From: Helicobacter pylori PMSS1
GTDB taxonomy: Bacteria; Campylobacterota; Campylobacteria; Campylobacterales; Arcobacteraceae
DNA length: 64,000 nt
Direction: 5' to 3'
NCBI GenBank assembly: GCA_945883785.1
Contig: CAMCYD010000002.1
Span: 1 to 64,000, forward strand
The position numbers and the translations under genes were made by a program. This document shows, piece after piece, positions 30,272-41,169 of this stretch (positions are counted from its first letter, which is position 1; each line of letters begins with the position of its first letter). The notes under the pieces are model-generated. The model was not told where the DNA came from, made no database searches, and was given only the letters and a program-made list of their open reading frames with translations.

Positions 30272-31081
30272 TTATTGAGCTATCACCATAGCGTTCATTA
30301 AGCCATTTTCTTTTTTGAAATCATTTGCTTCAGATTCACTTGCAAATCCACTTATCCATACTCTATTGAGTATCTTATCGTTTGTGGTTGTTTGCTTGAT
30401 GATAGCTTTATAATTCCCTTCGAGTACAGTATTGTTAAATTTATCTTTTGTCATTTTAGCTCCATTTAGATTTGCAAACGCTCCTATTTGAACAAAAAAC
30501 TTCCCTATTTCTTGTGTCTCTTTTTTCTCTTCACTCGTAACTGCTATTTTAGAATGAAATCCAACAATTGAAATTTTAACATTTGCTGTTCCCTTTCCCA
30601 CCATCTCTATATCTCTAGCTGCACTATTTGAAAGGTCTATAATTCGACCCTCCACAAACGGTCCTCTGTCATTAATTCTTACTACAACTGATTTACCATT
30701 GTCTTTATTGTAGACTTGAACCATAGCATTCATTGGCAATGTTTTTGAAGCTGCCGTATAACCAAACATATCGTACATTTCACCATTTGATGTTTTCTTC
30801 GCATGAAAATCAGGTCCATACCAAGAAGCTATTCCTTCAAATTCATCACCAACTGAAGCCATCGTCGGATAATATGTTTTCCCAAAAACTTCATAAGGTC
30901 TCATAGTAGCATTATGCATAGCTTGCGAATCTCTTATTTCTTGTTTGTCTATTTTTTGATACTGAGGTGTTGTTGTGTAGCTTTTTGATGAATAACTCCC
31001 AGAAGAATATCTCTTTTGACATCCAGTAAAAATAAGCATATATACCAAAAATAAACATATTTTATTTAAGTTTAATAACAA
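30272..31081 (-). CDS. rlpA: RlpA-family septal ring lytic transglycosylase, lipoprotein with SPOR domain
   Basis: FTGC lipobox; GIASWYGPDFHAKKTSNGEMYDMFGYTAASKTLPMN...RINDRGPFVEGRIIDLS; SPOR-like GKFFVQIGAFAN. Confidence 0.92.
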   Translation of the reverse strand: MLLNLNKICLFLVYMLIFTGCQKRYSSGSYSSKSYTTTPQYQKIDKQEIRDSQAMHNATMRPYEVFGKTYYPTMASVGDEFEGIASWYGPDFHAKKTSNGEMYDMFGYTAASKTLPMNAMVQVYNKDNGKSVVVRINDRGPFVEGRIIDLSNSAARDIEMVGKGTANVKISIVGFHSKIAVTSEEKKETQEIGKFFVQIGAFANLNGAKMTKDKFNNTVLEGNYKAIIKQTTTNDKILNRVWISGFASESEANDFKKENGLMNAMVIAQ

Positions 31082-32342
31082 TTTTATCCCCTTTTTTTAC
31101 TTTGTTTGATTTTAGATTATTATCTTTCATTATTTTATCTGTAGTTGTACCATACTGTTTAGCTACACGGAAAAGATTATCCCCTTGTTTGATAACATAA
31201 GTCTTCACATAATCTGATTCTATCGTGTCCAAATCATCCTCTAGCACTTTATTATTATTATTTTCATCCCCATTTGATGTTACTGCATTTGCTTTTGCAT
31301 TCTTTTTATTTTCATTATACTCAACCAATTTTGATTGTGGAATATACATTTGCGTCTTTGAATCCGCTGGTGGTGTAATATTGCCTTTGAGATGTGGATT
31401 CAATTTTTTCAATTTATCTGTTGTAACCCCAGCCAATGAAGCAATATTTTTAAGCAACATTCCCCCAGAAACATCAACTCTTACAAGAGAGGAATCTCTA
31501 CCTCGATTGAGAAGTCGGTTATCGCTTGTAGCTAGCTTATCGTTGTTATTCATCATCGCAAGAGATATGATTTTTTTTATATAATTTCTACTTTCAGACG
31601 GAAGGTATTGTCTGTTGTTTCCTTTTTTTTCACTTAAAAGATGATTAATAGTAGGTTTATACTCATCCCAGCTTTTTACAACTTTATATATCTCATTGAC
31701 ATCTCTAAATTTAGCTCTTCCTCTTTCGAAATCATTTAAAGTTTTTTTATATCCTTGAATTGTTTCATTATTTGTGCAGTCATTTTCTTTGCAATAAATA
31801 TCAATTGTAGCTCGTGTGATAGCTTCAATAACCCGTCCATCTCCAGCATTATAAGAAAGTGCTGCAAGATACCAAGAACCAAAAATACCATGAAGTTTTG
31901 TAAGATACTTTACGGCCGCTTCAGTTGACTTAATAAAGTCCATCCGTTCATCTACATATTTATTCTTTTTCAAACCTAATTCAGAAGCAGTTCCTGGCAT
32001 AAATTGCCAAAGTCCCAAGGCACTTTTTGGCGATTTTGCTTCAAGCATAAAGTTTGACTCTGCCATCGCCATATATAAAAATACAGAAGGAACATCGTTT
32101 TCTTTTAGAATATTGGTTATTTCAGGAATATAATCTTCCCCATTATTAAGACTATTGACATAACTTCCCTCGTGTTTATCAGAAAAGTTACTATAATAAT
32201 CTTGAAATTTTTGGTCTTTTATGTATGAAGTTTCGATATCAAGGTCTTTTAAAATATCCAAATCACTCTTCATAAACTCATTGCTCACTATAGTTGCTGA
32301 TAAATTCAAGTAACAAAAGAGAACAAAAATAAGTTTTTTCAA
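31062..32342 (-). CDS. membrane-bound lytic murein transglycosylase (MltD-like) with LysM repeats
   Basis: MAESNFMLEAKSPKSALGLWQFMPGTASELGL...LSYNAGDGRV; C-terminal YVIKQGDNLFRVAKQYGTTTDKIMKDN. Confidence 0.9.
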   Translation of the reverse strand: MKKLIFVLFCYLNLSATIVSNEFMKSDLDILKDLDIETSYIKDQKFQDYYSNFSDKHEGSYVNSLNNGEDYIPEITNILKENDVPSVFLYMAMAESNFMLEAKSPKSALGLWQFMPGTASELGLKKNKYVDERMDFIKSTEAAVKYLTKLHGIFGSWYLAALSYNAGDGRVIEAITRATIDIYCKENDCTNNETIQGYKKTLNDFERGRAKFRDVNEIYKVVKSWDEYKPTINHLLSEKKGNNRQYLPSESRNYIKKIISLAMMNNNDKLATSDNRLLNRGRDSSLVRVDVSGGMLLKNIASLAGVTTDKLKKLNPHLKGNITPPADSKTQMYIPQSKLVEYNENKKNAKANAVTSNGDENNNNKVLEDDLDTIESDYVKTYVIKQGDNLFRVAKQYGTTTDKIMKDNNLKSNKVKKGDKIVIKLK

Positions 32343-32352
32343 AACAAAAAAC

Positions 32353-33597
32353 CTACATATATTTTTGAAGCACTTGTGGAATTTCTATTGTTCCATCAGC
32401 TTGTTGATAGTTTTCCAAAATAGCGACAAGAGTTCTTCCAACCGCCAAACTTGAACCATTCAAAGTATGACATAAAATATTTTTCTTATCATCTTTATAC
32501 CGTATTTTCGCTCGTCTTGCTTGAAAATCATTTGTATTGCTAATTGAACTAATCTCTCTATATTTTCCTTGTCCAGGGAGCCAAACTTCAAGGTCAATCG
32601 TAACGGCTGCCCCAAATCCAAGGTCACCAGTACAGAGCTGTACTTTTTGATGTGGAAGCCCTAGTGAAGTCAATAAATCACTCGCACACTCTACCATTTT
32701 ATAAAAAATTTCAGTTGATTGTTCTGGTGTAGTAATCGCCACAAGTTCCACTTTATCGAATTGATGTTGCCGTATCATCCCTCTTGTATCTCTCCCAGCA
32801 CTTCCAGCTTCTTTTCTAAAACATGGAGTATATGAAGTAAGTAAAAGTGGTAATTGTTCACCAGATATTATTTCATCGTTAAAAAGGTTTGTAAGTTGTA
32901 CCTCTGAAGTTGGGATAAGATAAAGGTCTTCCCCTTCGATTTTAAATAAATCCTCTTCAAATTTTGGTAATTGTCCAGTTCCAGTTAACATCGCACTATT
33001 TGCCATAAAAGGGACATACCACTCCTCAAAACCTCGCGCTCGATTAAAATCTAAAAAGTAGTTGATTAATGCTCTTTCCAGCCTTGCACCCATTCCACAG
33101 AGAGCTGAAAATCTACTTTTTGCTAACTTTACACCTCTTTCAAAATCGATAATTCCAAGTTTTTCCCCTATCTCCCAATGCTCAAGTGGCGTAAAATCAA
33201 ACTCTTTAGGGGTAAGAATTTTCTCTAAAATCACATTTTCATCTTCGCTTGCCCCATAAGGAACATCCTCATTTGGGATATTTGGAATCGTAAGTAGTAG
33301 AGACTCTAACTCTTTTTCATCAGCTTGGACTTCATTTTCAAAAAGAGTTCTTTTCTCTTTTAAACTATCAATCTTCTCTTTTAAAGAGGCAGTATCTTTG
33401 CCCTCTTTTTTATAGGTACCAAATTGTGCCGATAGACTATTTTGAAGAGCTTGAAGAGATTCCATCTCTTGTCTTTTTTGTTTTGTCTCACCTAATTTCT
33501 CTTTTAAATTTTCAAGCAAACTTCCATCTACTTTTTTTCTTATTAGTAAACTGCTTACTTTTTCAAAATCATTTTGTAAAAGTTTAATATCAATCAT
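32353..33597 (-). CDS. serS: seryl-tRNA synthetase
   Basis: [35 protein letters not shown]...[28 protein letters not shown]. Confidence 0.98.
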   Translation of the reverse strand: MIDIKLLQNDFEKVSSLLIRKKVDGSLLENLKEKLGETKQKRQEMESLQALQNSLSAQFGTYKKEGKDTASLKEKIDSLKEKRTLFENEVQADEKELESLLLTIPNIPNEDVPYGASEDENVILEKILTPKEFDFTPLEHWEIGEKLGIIDFERGVKLAKSRFSALCGMGARLERALINYFLDFNRARGFEEWYVPFMANSAMLTGTGQLPKFEEDLFKIEGEDLYLIPTSEVQLTNLFNDEIISGEQLPLLLTSYTPCFRKEAGSAGRDTRGMIRQHQFDKVELVAITTPEQSTEIFYKMVECASDLLTSLGLPHQKVQLCTGDLGFGAAVTIDLEVWLPGQGKYREISSISNTNDFQARRAKIRYKDDKKNILCHTLNGSSLAVGRTLVAILENYQQADGTIEIPQVLQKYM

Positions 33598-33800
33598 TAA
33601 TTCATATCCACTTTAATCATCATCTCATCACCATTTTCTACAACTGTAAAATTGTGTTTTTGGCAAAAAGTTTCATTCATATCTTCACACATTGCTAACG
33701 CTTCCTTTAATGCTTCTTCTTTTGAAGCAAATGTTTGCTCCTCTTTGAAATCACTTTTTTTAAAACATCCACATTGTTTTTCCATTTTTAAAGTTATCAT
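33597..33800 (-). CDS. small conserved-looking hypothetical protein
   Basis: 67-aa ORF abutting serS start; [33 protein letters not shown]. Confidence 0.65.
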   Translation of the reverse strand: MITLKMEKQCGCFKKSDFKEEQTFASKEEALKEALAMCEDMNETFCQKHNFTVVENGDEMMIKVDMN

Positions 33801-33820
33801 TTTATATCCTTATTTTTGTT

Positions 33821-34438
33821 TTATTTCATTTTATTTTGATTATTTGCTAAATTAGCTTCTTTTATTATAACAGATAACTCCTCTTTTTTTATAAAGTCAG
33901 CCCCCATACTTATTATAAATTGACTCGCCTCAGATATCGTTAAGGTTGTTGGTTTGACTATATTTTTATCGACTATTATCGCATAACCACTCGTTGGGTT
34001 CGGACTTGTTGGGACAAAAAGAACATAAATATCTTCATATTTATTAAGTACATATGCAGGCACCCAAAGCCCACTTTTTGGATATTCAACCAAAACCACT
34101 TCCCTTTTTTCACTTTTAGCATTTGGTTTAAAAAGCTCAGTTACTTTTTTGACCATTCCATAAATAGTCCCGATAGCAGGGAGTTTTTGAAGCACCTCAT
34201 CGATGAAATTAATAAGCATTGATTTGCCAACTTTTTCTATTGAGTACCCTGTAAAAACCAAAAAAATAACAATAAAAACAATAATTCCAGAACTTAAATA
34301 ATTATCATTTGTTAAGAAAAATAAATTATCTGATATTGACATACCAATAGAATGAACCCATAAAAGTATTTGAATAACAACAACCAATGGTATTAAGGCT
34401 AATGCCCCAACAAGTAAATATCTAAAAAAATGTTTCAT
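33821..34438 (-). CDS. DUF502-family membrane protein
   Basis: TM segments then GTIYGMVKKVTELF...VVLVEYPKSGLWVPAYVLN..VFVPTSPNPTSGYAIIV. Confidence 0.9.
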   Translation of the reverse strand: MKHFFRYLLVGALALIPLVVVIQILLWVHSIGMSISDNLFFLTNDNYLSSGIIVFIVIFLVFTGYSIEKVGKSMLINFIDEVLQKLPAIGTIYGMVKKVTELFKPNAKSEKREVVLVEYPKSGLWVPAYVLNKYEDIYVLFVPTSPNPTSGYAIIVDKNIVKPTTLTISEASQFIISMGADFIKKEELSVIIKEANLANNQNKMK

Positions 34439-34454
34439 TCTTTACCCCTTTTAT

Positions 34455-36578
34455 TTAAAACTCGACTGTTCCATCTATTGCGAAATCAGCTCTTGTATCA
34501 AGTTCTGCATGACTTAAAACTGCCAAATCAAATCCGAATTTTTCATATATTTCAGATATTCTTTTTCGCAAAATTGGGTCAACTACCATACAAACTCCAG
34601 TAATTCCTTTTGCTTCAATCCGTTTTACGAGTTCTCTTGTTTTGATGACAAGATTATTTATCTCCCCAATGCTCAGCATAAGATGACTTACTCCATGTTG
34701 TTCTTGAAGTTTACTTACAAACTCTTGTTCTAATTCAGGTTTGATAGTGATAATATGAAGCACACTATCTTTTCCTTTAAATTTATTTGTAATAAGTCTA
34801 AAAAGTTTACTTCTCACATGCTCTAGTAAAATTTCAGGAGATTTTGTAACTTCTCCAATATCAGCCAAAGATTCCAAAATAGTGAGCATATCTACAATCG
34901 GAATTTTTTCATGCAACAAATCTTTACACACTCGCAAAATTGTCCCATAAGTAGTAATTCTCATCGCTTCATCTACTACAATTGGGAAATTTTCTTTGAG
35001 TCTATCGACAATATTTACGACATCTTGCCTTGTAATAATATCTTCTGCATGTTTTTTTATAAGTTCTGAAAGATGTGTAGAGATAATAGTAGGTGCATCA
35101 ACTACTGTAAATCCTTTCGTTAACGCTTCCCCTTTTTGTGCTTCACTTATCCAAATAGCATCAAGTCCAAACACAGGTTCTTTTACTTTCTTCCCGCTTA
35201 ATTGTGCCCCACCAATACCACCCATTGCTAGAAATTTATTACTTTCAACATTCCCTTTTGCTATTGGTATTCTTTTGAGATTAAGTGCATATTCATTCAT
35301 ATCCAAATCAGTTGCATCTGATATTCTTATTTGAGGAATTACAAATCCAAGTTGCCCAGCTATCGTATTTCGTATCCCTCTTATTTTATCAAGCAGTTCA
35401 CTATCTCCTTGTATTAAAGAGAGCAAACTAGGTCCAAGTTTCAGTTCAAGAACTTCCATTCGCATCGTTTTATCAAGTGTTTTTTCTTCACTTTGCTCGT
35501 TTGCTTGTTTTTTCTTTTCTTTCAATTTTTCCATATCTGTTACAGGGAGTTTTTGATTTTTTGTAGGTGTTTTAGGTGAGAAAAAGTCAACAAAACTATT
35601 TGTTTGTTTTGATTCTATCATATAAACCAAATATCCAATTCCACTTAACAACATTCCCATTACAAACAAAATACCAGAAGGAAACCCAGGAACAAGTGCA
35701 AAAAGCAAAAGAGCAATACCTGTAATAATCAACGATTTACTATCTTTTACAAGTTGTGCTATGGTTCCACTTGCAAATTTCTCTTCATCTGAATTTGAAC
35801 GAGTAATAATAATAGCTGTCGCGGTTGAAATAATAAGTGCAGGTATCTGAGCGACCAATCCATCTCCGATAGTCAAAATCGTATACACATTTCCAGCTGT
35901 GGCGATATCCATATCATGCTGAAACATCCCGATAAGAAGTCCCCCGATAAGATTTACAAAAGTAATGATAATTCCAGCAACGGCATCCCCTTTGACAAAC
36001 TTAGCCGACCCATCCATTGTTCCATAAAAACTCACTTCACTTGCTAAGTCTTTTCTTCTTTTTTGTGCTTGTTTATCATCAATAAAACCAGCATTTAAAT
36101 CAGCATCGATTGCCATCTGTTTTCCAGGTAACGAATCGAGTGAAAATCTAGCTTGAACTTCTGCAACTCTCCCTGCACCTTTTGTAATAACCATAAAATT
36201 AATCAAAACCAAAATAGTAAAGATAACAATTCCAATAACCATATTTCCACCAACGACAAACTCTCCAAAAGCAGCGATGATGGAGCTAACCGCTTCTGGT
36301 CCATTGTGTCCCTCGCTCAAAATTGACCTTGTGGTAGCAATATTGAGAGATAGTCTAAAAAGAACCAAGATAAGTAAAAGGGTAGGAAATGTCGATAAAT
36401 CAGTAGGTTTTTGGATAAAAAGTGAAATAAGAAGTATTAAAAGTGCTGATGTTAAAGAGATAATAAGAAAAAAATCAAGCATCCATTTTGGTAATGGAAC
36501 GATGATAATCGCAAGCATAGAAAAGATAAATGCGACAAGCACATATTCTTTTCTAAATAAAATCTCTCTATAGTTCAT
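34455..36578 (-). CDS. flhA: flagellar biosynthesis protein FlhA
   Basis: TFPTLLLILVLFRLSLNIATTRSILS, ITKGAGRVAEVQARFSLDSLPGKQMAIDADLNAG, TIGDGLVAQIPALIISTATAI. Confidence 0.97.
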   Translation of the reverse strand: MNYREILFRKEYVLVAFIFSMLAIIIVPLPKWMLDFFLIISLTSALLILLISLFIQKPTDLSTFPTLLLILVLFRLSLNIATTRSILSEGHNGPEAVSSIIAAFGEFVVGGNMVIGIVIFTILVLINFMVITKGAGRVAEVQARFSLDSLPGKQMAIDADLNAGFIDDKQAQKRRKDLASEVSFYGTMDGSAKFVKGDAVAGIIITFVNLIGGLLIGMFQHDMDIATAGNVYTILTIGDGLVAQIPALIISTATAIIITRSNSDEEKFASGTIAQLVKDSKSLIITGIALLLFALVPGFPSGILFVMGMLLSGIGYLVYMIESKQTNSFVDFFSPKTPTKNQKLPVTDMEKLKEKKKQANEQSEEKTLDKTMRMEVLELKLGPSLLSLIQGDSELLDKIRGIRNTIAGQLGFVIPQIRISDATDLDMNEYALNLKRIPIAKGNVESNKFLAMGGIGGAQLSGKKVKEPVFGLDAIWISEAQKGEALTKGFTVVDAPTIISTHLSELIKKHAEDIITRQDVVNIVDRLKENFPIVVDEAMRITTYGTILRVCKDLLHEKIPIVDMLTILESLADIGEVTKSPEILLEHVRSKLFRLITNKFKGKDSVLHIITIKPELEQEFVSKLQEQHGVSHLMLSIGEINNLVIKTRELVKRIEAKGITGVCMVVDPILRKRISEIYEKFGFDLAVLSHAELDTRADFAIDGTVEF

Positions 36579-36592
36579 ATATCTTTTTTGGT

Positions 36593-37810
36593 CTATTTAA
36601 TATAATTTACTAAAGATAACTGGCTCAACTTAGATACAGTTGAGAACAACGCATTGTATGTCATCTCTAAAGATTTCGACTGCATGGAAAGCTTCGCTAT
36701 ATCTGCACCATTTATTTCTTGTAATAAAATATTATAATGGGTCGTTTTGGTAGTTATGCTATCAAGGTAAGTATTGAAAACTGCATTTCTTCCCCCCAAC
36801 TCTGCATGCCCAATATTTGTTGCACTATATTGATTGTCAACTTTTTCAAGATTAGCTGACAAAACATCTCTGACTTCTGCATCTGTCATAACAGATTCTT
36901 GTTCTCCGTTATTAGATTGATCATTCGAAACTGTTTTGTACCCTTTTAATGCATTAATTATTACATTCAAATCATTAAATATATTGTGTTTTGCTTCCAA
37001 TATGAGTCCAGATTTTGTTGTATCTTTGATGTGTGTTGCTGTGCTAATATCTTCGGTAGTAAATGTTTCAGGATTAGATGAATTCCCTGTAACAACAAAA
37101 TACTCAGTATTAGCCCCTGAAGTTACCGTCCCATCTTGATTGTATTTTTCTAATTTATCATGTGCAGTATTTAGTTTCCAACTATATCCATTTTGGTCTA
37201 CTACCATCTCTTCTTGTGTAAAAGAAACTTTTTTATCGCCAGCCGTTGTATCAGTATTGTACATAAAGACATCTGAGGCTGGAACCCCTCTTTCTCTATA
37301 CACTCCATTGTCAACCGCTATATTTCTCAAATGGCTATTTCCATTAAAATCAATTTGACCATTGATCACAAAATCAGCATTTTTAGTATATGGCATCACG
37401 GTAGTATTAGAACCTGCAAAAATATATTCTCCATCAATTTGAGTATTTGCAAGTCGAAGAAGATTATCCCTCATACCGCTCATACTTGTAGCAACTGCTA
37501 TCCTGTCACTTCTTGTCATACCTGAATTGAGCGATTTTAACAACTCTTGTTTTGTACTCTCAAGTGTTGTTTTTACTTCTGCAATCGTATCATCTGCGAC
37601 ATTATTTTGTGCTACAGTTTTATCAAGTTGGATTTTTATCCCTTCTGTATCTCTTAGTTTATTTTCAACATTTAGATATCTTGCATACAAAACAGAATCA
37701 TCACTCCCATTTTGAAGCACCTTTCCTGTGCTCATTTGGTAGCTTATTTTTTCATTTTTTACATCAAGATTGCTAATTCTATAAATCATTTGGTTCGATA
37801 AATCAATCAC
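36593..37810 (-). CDS. flgL: flagellar hook-associated protein 3 FlgL
   Basis: ISYQMSTGKVLQNGSDDSVLYARYLN...RDNLLRLANTQIDGEYIFAGSNT; adjacency to fliI and flhA. Confidence 0.85.
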   Translation of the reverse strand: MIDLSNQMIYRISNLDVKNEKISYQMSTGKVLQNGSDDSVLYARYLNVENKLRDTEGIKIQLDKTVAQNNVADDTIAEVKTTLESTKQELLKSLNSGMTRSDRIAVATSMSGMRDNLLRLANTQIDGEYIFAGSNTTVMPYTKNADFVINGQIDFNGNSHLRNIAVDNGVYRERGVPASDVFMYNTDTTAGDKKVSFTQEEMVVDQNGYSWKLNTAHDKLEKYNQDGTVTSGANTEYFVVTGNSSNPETFTTEDISTATHIKDTTKSGLILEAKHNIFNDLNVIINALKGYKTVSNDQSNNGEQESVMTDAEVRDVLSANLEKVDNQYSATNIGHAELGGRNAVFNTYLDSITTKTTHYNILLQEINGADIAKLSMQSKSLEMTYNALFSTVSKLSQLSLVNYIK

Positions 37811-39113
37811 GGGTCACCTCCAAGAATTTTTTTAATACCTCATCATAAGAATGTTTTTCATTGACATCTTGAGTTAGAAAAGTTCGCACTTTATCTTTTT
37901 TGGATATTGCTCTATCAAGTTCGCTATCCATCCCTTTTTTATAAGCTCCAACTCGTATCAATACTTCATTCTCTTTGATCAATGATAATATCCTTTTTAA
38001 CTTTAAAAAACCATTGTATTGGTCTTTTGAAATAACTTTATCAATCACCCTTGAAGCACTTTGCAAAAGGTCAATCGGTGGATAAAAACCTTGTTCAGTA
38101 AGCTCTCTCGTAAGTACGATATGCCCATCAAGGATACTTCTACTTTGGTCCGCTATCGGGTCATTCATATCATCTCCATCCACCAAAACAGTAAAAAATG
38201 CAGTGATAGTTCCTTTTTGATTTGCCCCAGCTCTTTCCATAAGTTGCGGTAAAAGTGAAAAAACAGAAGGGGGATATCCACCTCTTCCTGGTGGTTCTCC
38301 CGTACTCAATCCTATCTCTCTTTGAGCCATCGCAAATCTTGTAACACTATCCATCATAAGTAAAACATCATGCCCTTTATCTCTAAAAAACTCAGCTATC
38401 GCCATCGCTGTAAAGGCTCCATATTTTCTCATCAAAGCAGATTCATCACTCGTAGCTGTAATAATAATTGTATTTTCAAGATTATTTTCAAGATTGTAGT
38501 GGATAAATTCAGGAATCTCTCTTCCCCTCTCACCGATAAGTGCTATTACCTTGATTTGCGCTTCGCAACCTTTTACTATCATCCCCATAAGTGTAGATTT
38601 TCCTACACCACTTCCAGCGAAAATACCAACTTTTTGCCCTTTTCCACAAGTAAGCATCGAGTCGATTGCTTTGACACCTGTAGAGAACTTTTCACTGATA
38701 ATCCCTCTTTTCAAAGGGGAAATGGACTCCTTGTTTATAGCAGATGTTTCTTCAAGATTTTGAATCTTTCCTTTATCATCAATTGGTTCGCCAAGTGCAT
38801 TGATAACTCTTCCAAGAAGTCCATATCCACACTTCACACTGAGTCCATCTTTTTGCAAATACACTTTATCTTTTATCCGAAATCCATCCACAAAAGAAAA
38901 TGGGACGATAGTAAATTCATCATCCACAATCGAAGCAACCATCCCAAGAACAGTATAAAGATGTTTTTCAGACTCTATCTTGACAACATCTCCAATAGCT
39001 ACTATCAACCCTGTAGCAACTACTGTTGTGGAGTTTATTTTATGAATTCGCCCAAAAGGTATGATGAGATGATCCATCTCGATGTTATTTAAAATTTTAT
39101 CTATATTTATCAT
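37803..39113 (-). CDS. fliI: flagellar type III export ATPase FliI
   Basis: GQKVGIFAGSGVGKSTLMGMI...ALIGERGREIPEFI...VLLMMDSVTRFAMAQREIGLSTGEPPGRGGYPPSVFSLLPQLMERAG. Confidence 0.97.
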   Translation of the reverse strand: MINIDKILNNIEMDHLIIPFGRIHKINSTTVVATGLIVAIGDVVKIESEKHLYTVLGMVASIVDDEFTIVPFSFVDGFRIKDKVYLQKDGLSVKCGYGLLGRVINALGEPIDDKGKIQNLEETSAINKESISPLKRGIISEKFSTGVKAIDSMLTCGKGQKVGIFAGSGVGKSTLMGMIVKGCEAQIKVIALIGERGREIPEFIHYNLENNLENTIIITATSDESALMRKYGAFTAMAIAEFFRDKGHDVLLMMDSVTRFAMAQREIGLSTGEPPGRGGYPPSVFSLLPQLMERAGANQKGTITAFFTVLVDGDDMNDPIADQSRSILDGHIVLTRELTEQGFYPPIDLLQSASRVIDKVISKDQYNGFLKLKRILSLIKENEVLIRVGAYKKGMDSELDRAISKKDKVRTFLTQDVNEKHSYDEVLKKFLEVTRD

Positions 39114-39144
39114 GTAAAAAAGATTTTATCCAATACCAAATTAA

Positions 39145-39265
39145 TAAGTGATTGATAAAATACATTGTCTTGTTTTCTAAACACTTTCAGTTTAGTCATT
39201 GCGAGGCACGTAGCAATCCATAAGTCGGCTTCTTGGACTGCTTCGTACCTCGCAGTGACTGATAA
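39145..39265 (-). repeat. interspersed palindromic repeat copy A (minus orientation)
   Basis: gtcattgcgaggcacgtagcaatccataagtcggcttcttggactgcttcgtacctcgcagtgac; left arm is the reverse complement of the right arm of copy E. Confidence 0.9.
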
Positions 39266-39310
39266 AAGAAGACATTATTTCTTATCATCTACTTACCAAA
39301 TCAAAAAACT

Positions 39311-39949
39311 TTACCAAACAATCTCAACCTTACCCAACCTTTTCAAAATCTCATTTGTTTGACTAAAATGTTTGCAACCAAAAAACCCACGATAACTTGA
39401 AAGGGGACTTGGATGAGGAGCACTCAAAATATGATGTCTCTCTCCATCGATAAGTTTACTTTTTTTCAAAGCAGGACTCCCCCAAAGTAAAAAAACAACC
39501 CCTTGCTGATTATCGGAAATATGTTTTATGATATTGTCTGTGAAGATCTCCCAACCAATATTTTGATGAGAATTTGGAAGGCTATCTTCTACAGTAAGAA
39601 CAGTATTGATAAGTAAAACTCCTTGTTTTGCCCAAGGGGTCAAATCTCCATCTAAACAGATTGAACTTCCGACATCATCCACTATCTCTTTTAAGATATT
39701 TACCATCGATGGGGGATTTTTGATATTCGCTGGTGTTGAAAATGCTAACCCTTGTGCTTGCCCTTTTTGATGATATGGGTCTTGACCTAAGATAACAACT
39801 TTTAGATTTTCATATTTGCAAAGGGAAAAAGCATTAAAGATTTTCTCTTTTGGTGGATAAACTTGTGTTGTTTCATATCTTTCATCGATTATCACTTTAA
39901 GTTTTTGATAGTACTCTTTTTGTTTTTCTTGCTCTATTATTGTCATCAT
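39311..39949 (-). CDS. ung: uracil-DNA glycosylase
   Basis: VVILGQDPYHQKGQAQGLAFSTP...PWAKQGVLLINTVLTV...HILSAPHPSPLSSYRGFFGCKHFSQTNEIL. Confidence 0.98.
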   Translation of the reverse strand: MMTIIEQEKQKEYYQKLKVIIDERYETTQVYPPKEKIFNAFSLCKYENLKVVILGQDPYHQKGQAQGLAFSTPANIKNPPSMVNILKEIVDDVGSSICLDGDLTPWAKQGVLLINTVLTVEDSLPNSHQNIGWEIFTDNIIKHISDNQQGVVFLLWGSPALKKSKLIDGERHHILSAPHPSPLSSYRGFFGCKHFSQTNEILKRLGKVEIVW

Positions 39950-40079
39950 AAAGCAAACTAAAGCTTATATTGTATGTCATTGCGAGGAACGAAGCAATCC
40001 AAGAAGCCGACTTTTGGATTGCTTCGTTCCTCGCAATGACTGGAGCATAAAACCATAGTTTGCTTTGGGACGACTATAT
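39938..40079 (+). repeat. interspersed palindromic repeat copy B (full length, terminal inverted repeats)
   Basis: attgtcatcataaagcaaactaaagcttat...gtcattgcgaggaacgaagcaatccaagaagccgacttttggattgcttcgttcctcgcaatgactggagcataaaaccatagtttgctttgggacgactata. Confidence 0.95.
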
Positions 40080-40106
40080 TATTCCAATCCATTACAGAAC
40101 AACCCT

Positions 40107-41168
40107 CTAAAATCTAAACAAAAGCCCAGTTCGAGCATAGCCATATTTGTGGTCAAAACTTGTTTTTGTATATTTTGTATAAAGGTATGGAATCTCTCCA
40201 TTAAATTGATTGCTCATCATATGACCACCCAAATAAAACCCAACACTTGGGGTGATATTGTACAGAAAATTTACATCGACGATGTGATTTACATCCATCT
40301 CTTTCAAACAATCTACCCTTAACATTTTGTTGTATTGGTATTTGAATTCTGTAAAAAACTTCTCATACCTTACCCCAAAACTCATTCCAGCAAATATCAT
40401 TCCATCTTCCCTACTCGCTTTATAAGTAGCTTTCAAATCCCCATTTTGCAAATCATCTTGCAATGCAATTTCATGTGCGATAGAACTATCTATAAAGTTA
40501 TTTATTTTGATTTGTTTATATCCACCAAATATATCAGTCACAGTATAGTTACTCCAAAAAGAGACAATTCCTCTCCAATACAAAGCCTCATCTTTTGTAT
40601 CAAGTATTGCCACATAAGGGTCGAGTGTAAGATTGGTAGTTTTTGTCACTCCATCGTTGATTTGTGTCAAAATATTATTATTTATAGTGATAGTCTGATC
40701 TGGAAATGCTCTTTTGATGGTATCATTGATAGCAACACTATCTCTTACATAAGTATCTTTTGCTCTATTTGTTTCATATCCAACATCCAAAGATAGTGCC
40801 AACTTATCAAACTGCAAAATATTGTATCTTCCATAAAGTTCAAAATAATTATTTGTCAGTGTCGTCCCTGAGTATTGTAAATTTTTTTGATTGAGTGTCG
40901 TATGAAGGTACAAATATTTCATCCCATACCCAAATTCAAAATCAAACCCTTTCATATCCCCAAGTGCATCAAATCCAGCAGTATTAGAATCGAACTCACT
41001 TTCTTTTATTTTAAACACATCTATAGTGTCATTGATAGCTTCAGCTTCAGCTTTCAGTGTCGCTCTTTCCTCTTGAGGCAAAAATCCATGAATATCTGAA
41101 AATTCATACAAAGGTTCTACTCCAAAAACATTCAAACTAAAAAGTGAGATAGTTATGATTTTCTTCAT
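40107..41168 (-). CDS. putative outer-membrane beta-barrel protein
   Basis: Signal peptide (MKKIITISLFSLNVFGVEP), alternating amphipathic strands, C-terminal aromatic strand YGYARTGLLFRF. Confidence 0.65.
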   Translation of the reverse strand: MKKIITISLFSLNVFGVEPLYEFSDIHGFLPQEERATLKAEAEAINDTIDVFKIKESEFDSNTAGFDALGDMKGFDFEFGYGMKYLYLHTTLNQKNLQYSGTTLTNNYFELYGRYNILQFDKLALSLDVGYETNRAKDTYVRDSVAINDTIKRAFPDQTITINNNILTQINDGVTKTTNLTLDPYVAILDTKDEALYWRGIVSFWSNYTVTDIFGGYKQIKINNFIDSSIAHEIALQDDLQNGDLKATYKASREDGMIFAGMSFGVRYEKFFTEFKYQYNKMLRVDCLKEMDVNHIVDVNFLYNITPSVGFYLGGHMMSNQFNGEIPYLYTKYTKTSFDHKYGYARTGLLFRF

Positions 41169-41169
41169 C

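Noticed and set aside
39165-39362. ORFs MSCFLNTFSLVIARHVAIHKSASW... (and 46803..47081 minus, 44957..45154 minus, 44759..44941 plus) as genes
   Set aside because: They are translations of the palindromic repeats; similar frame products arise at each copy, so these are spurious ORFs.
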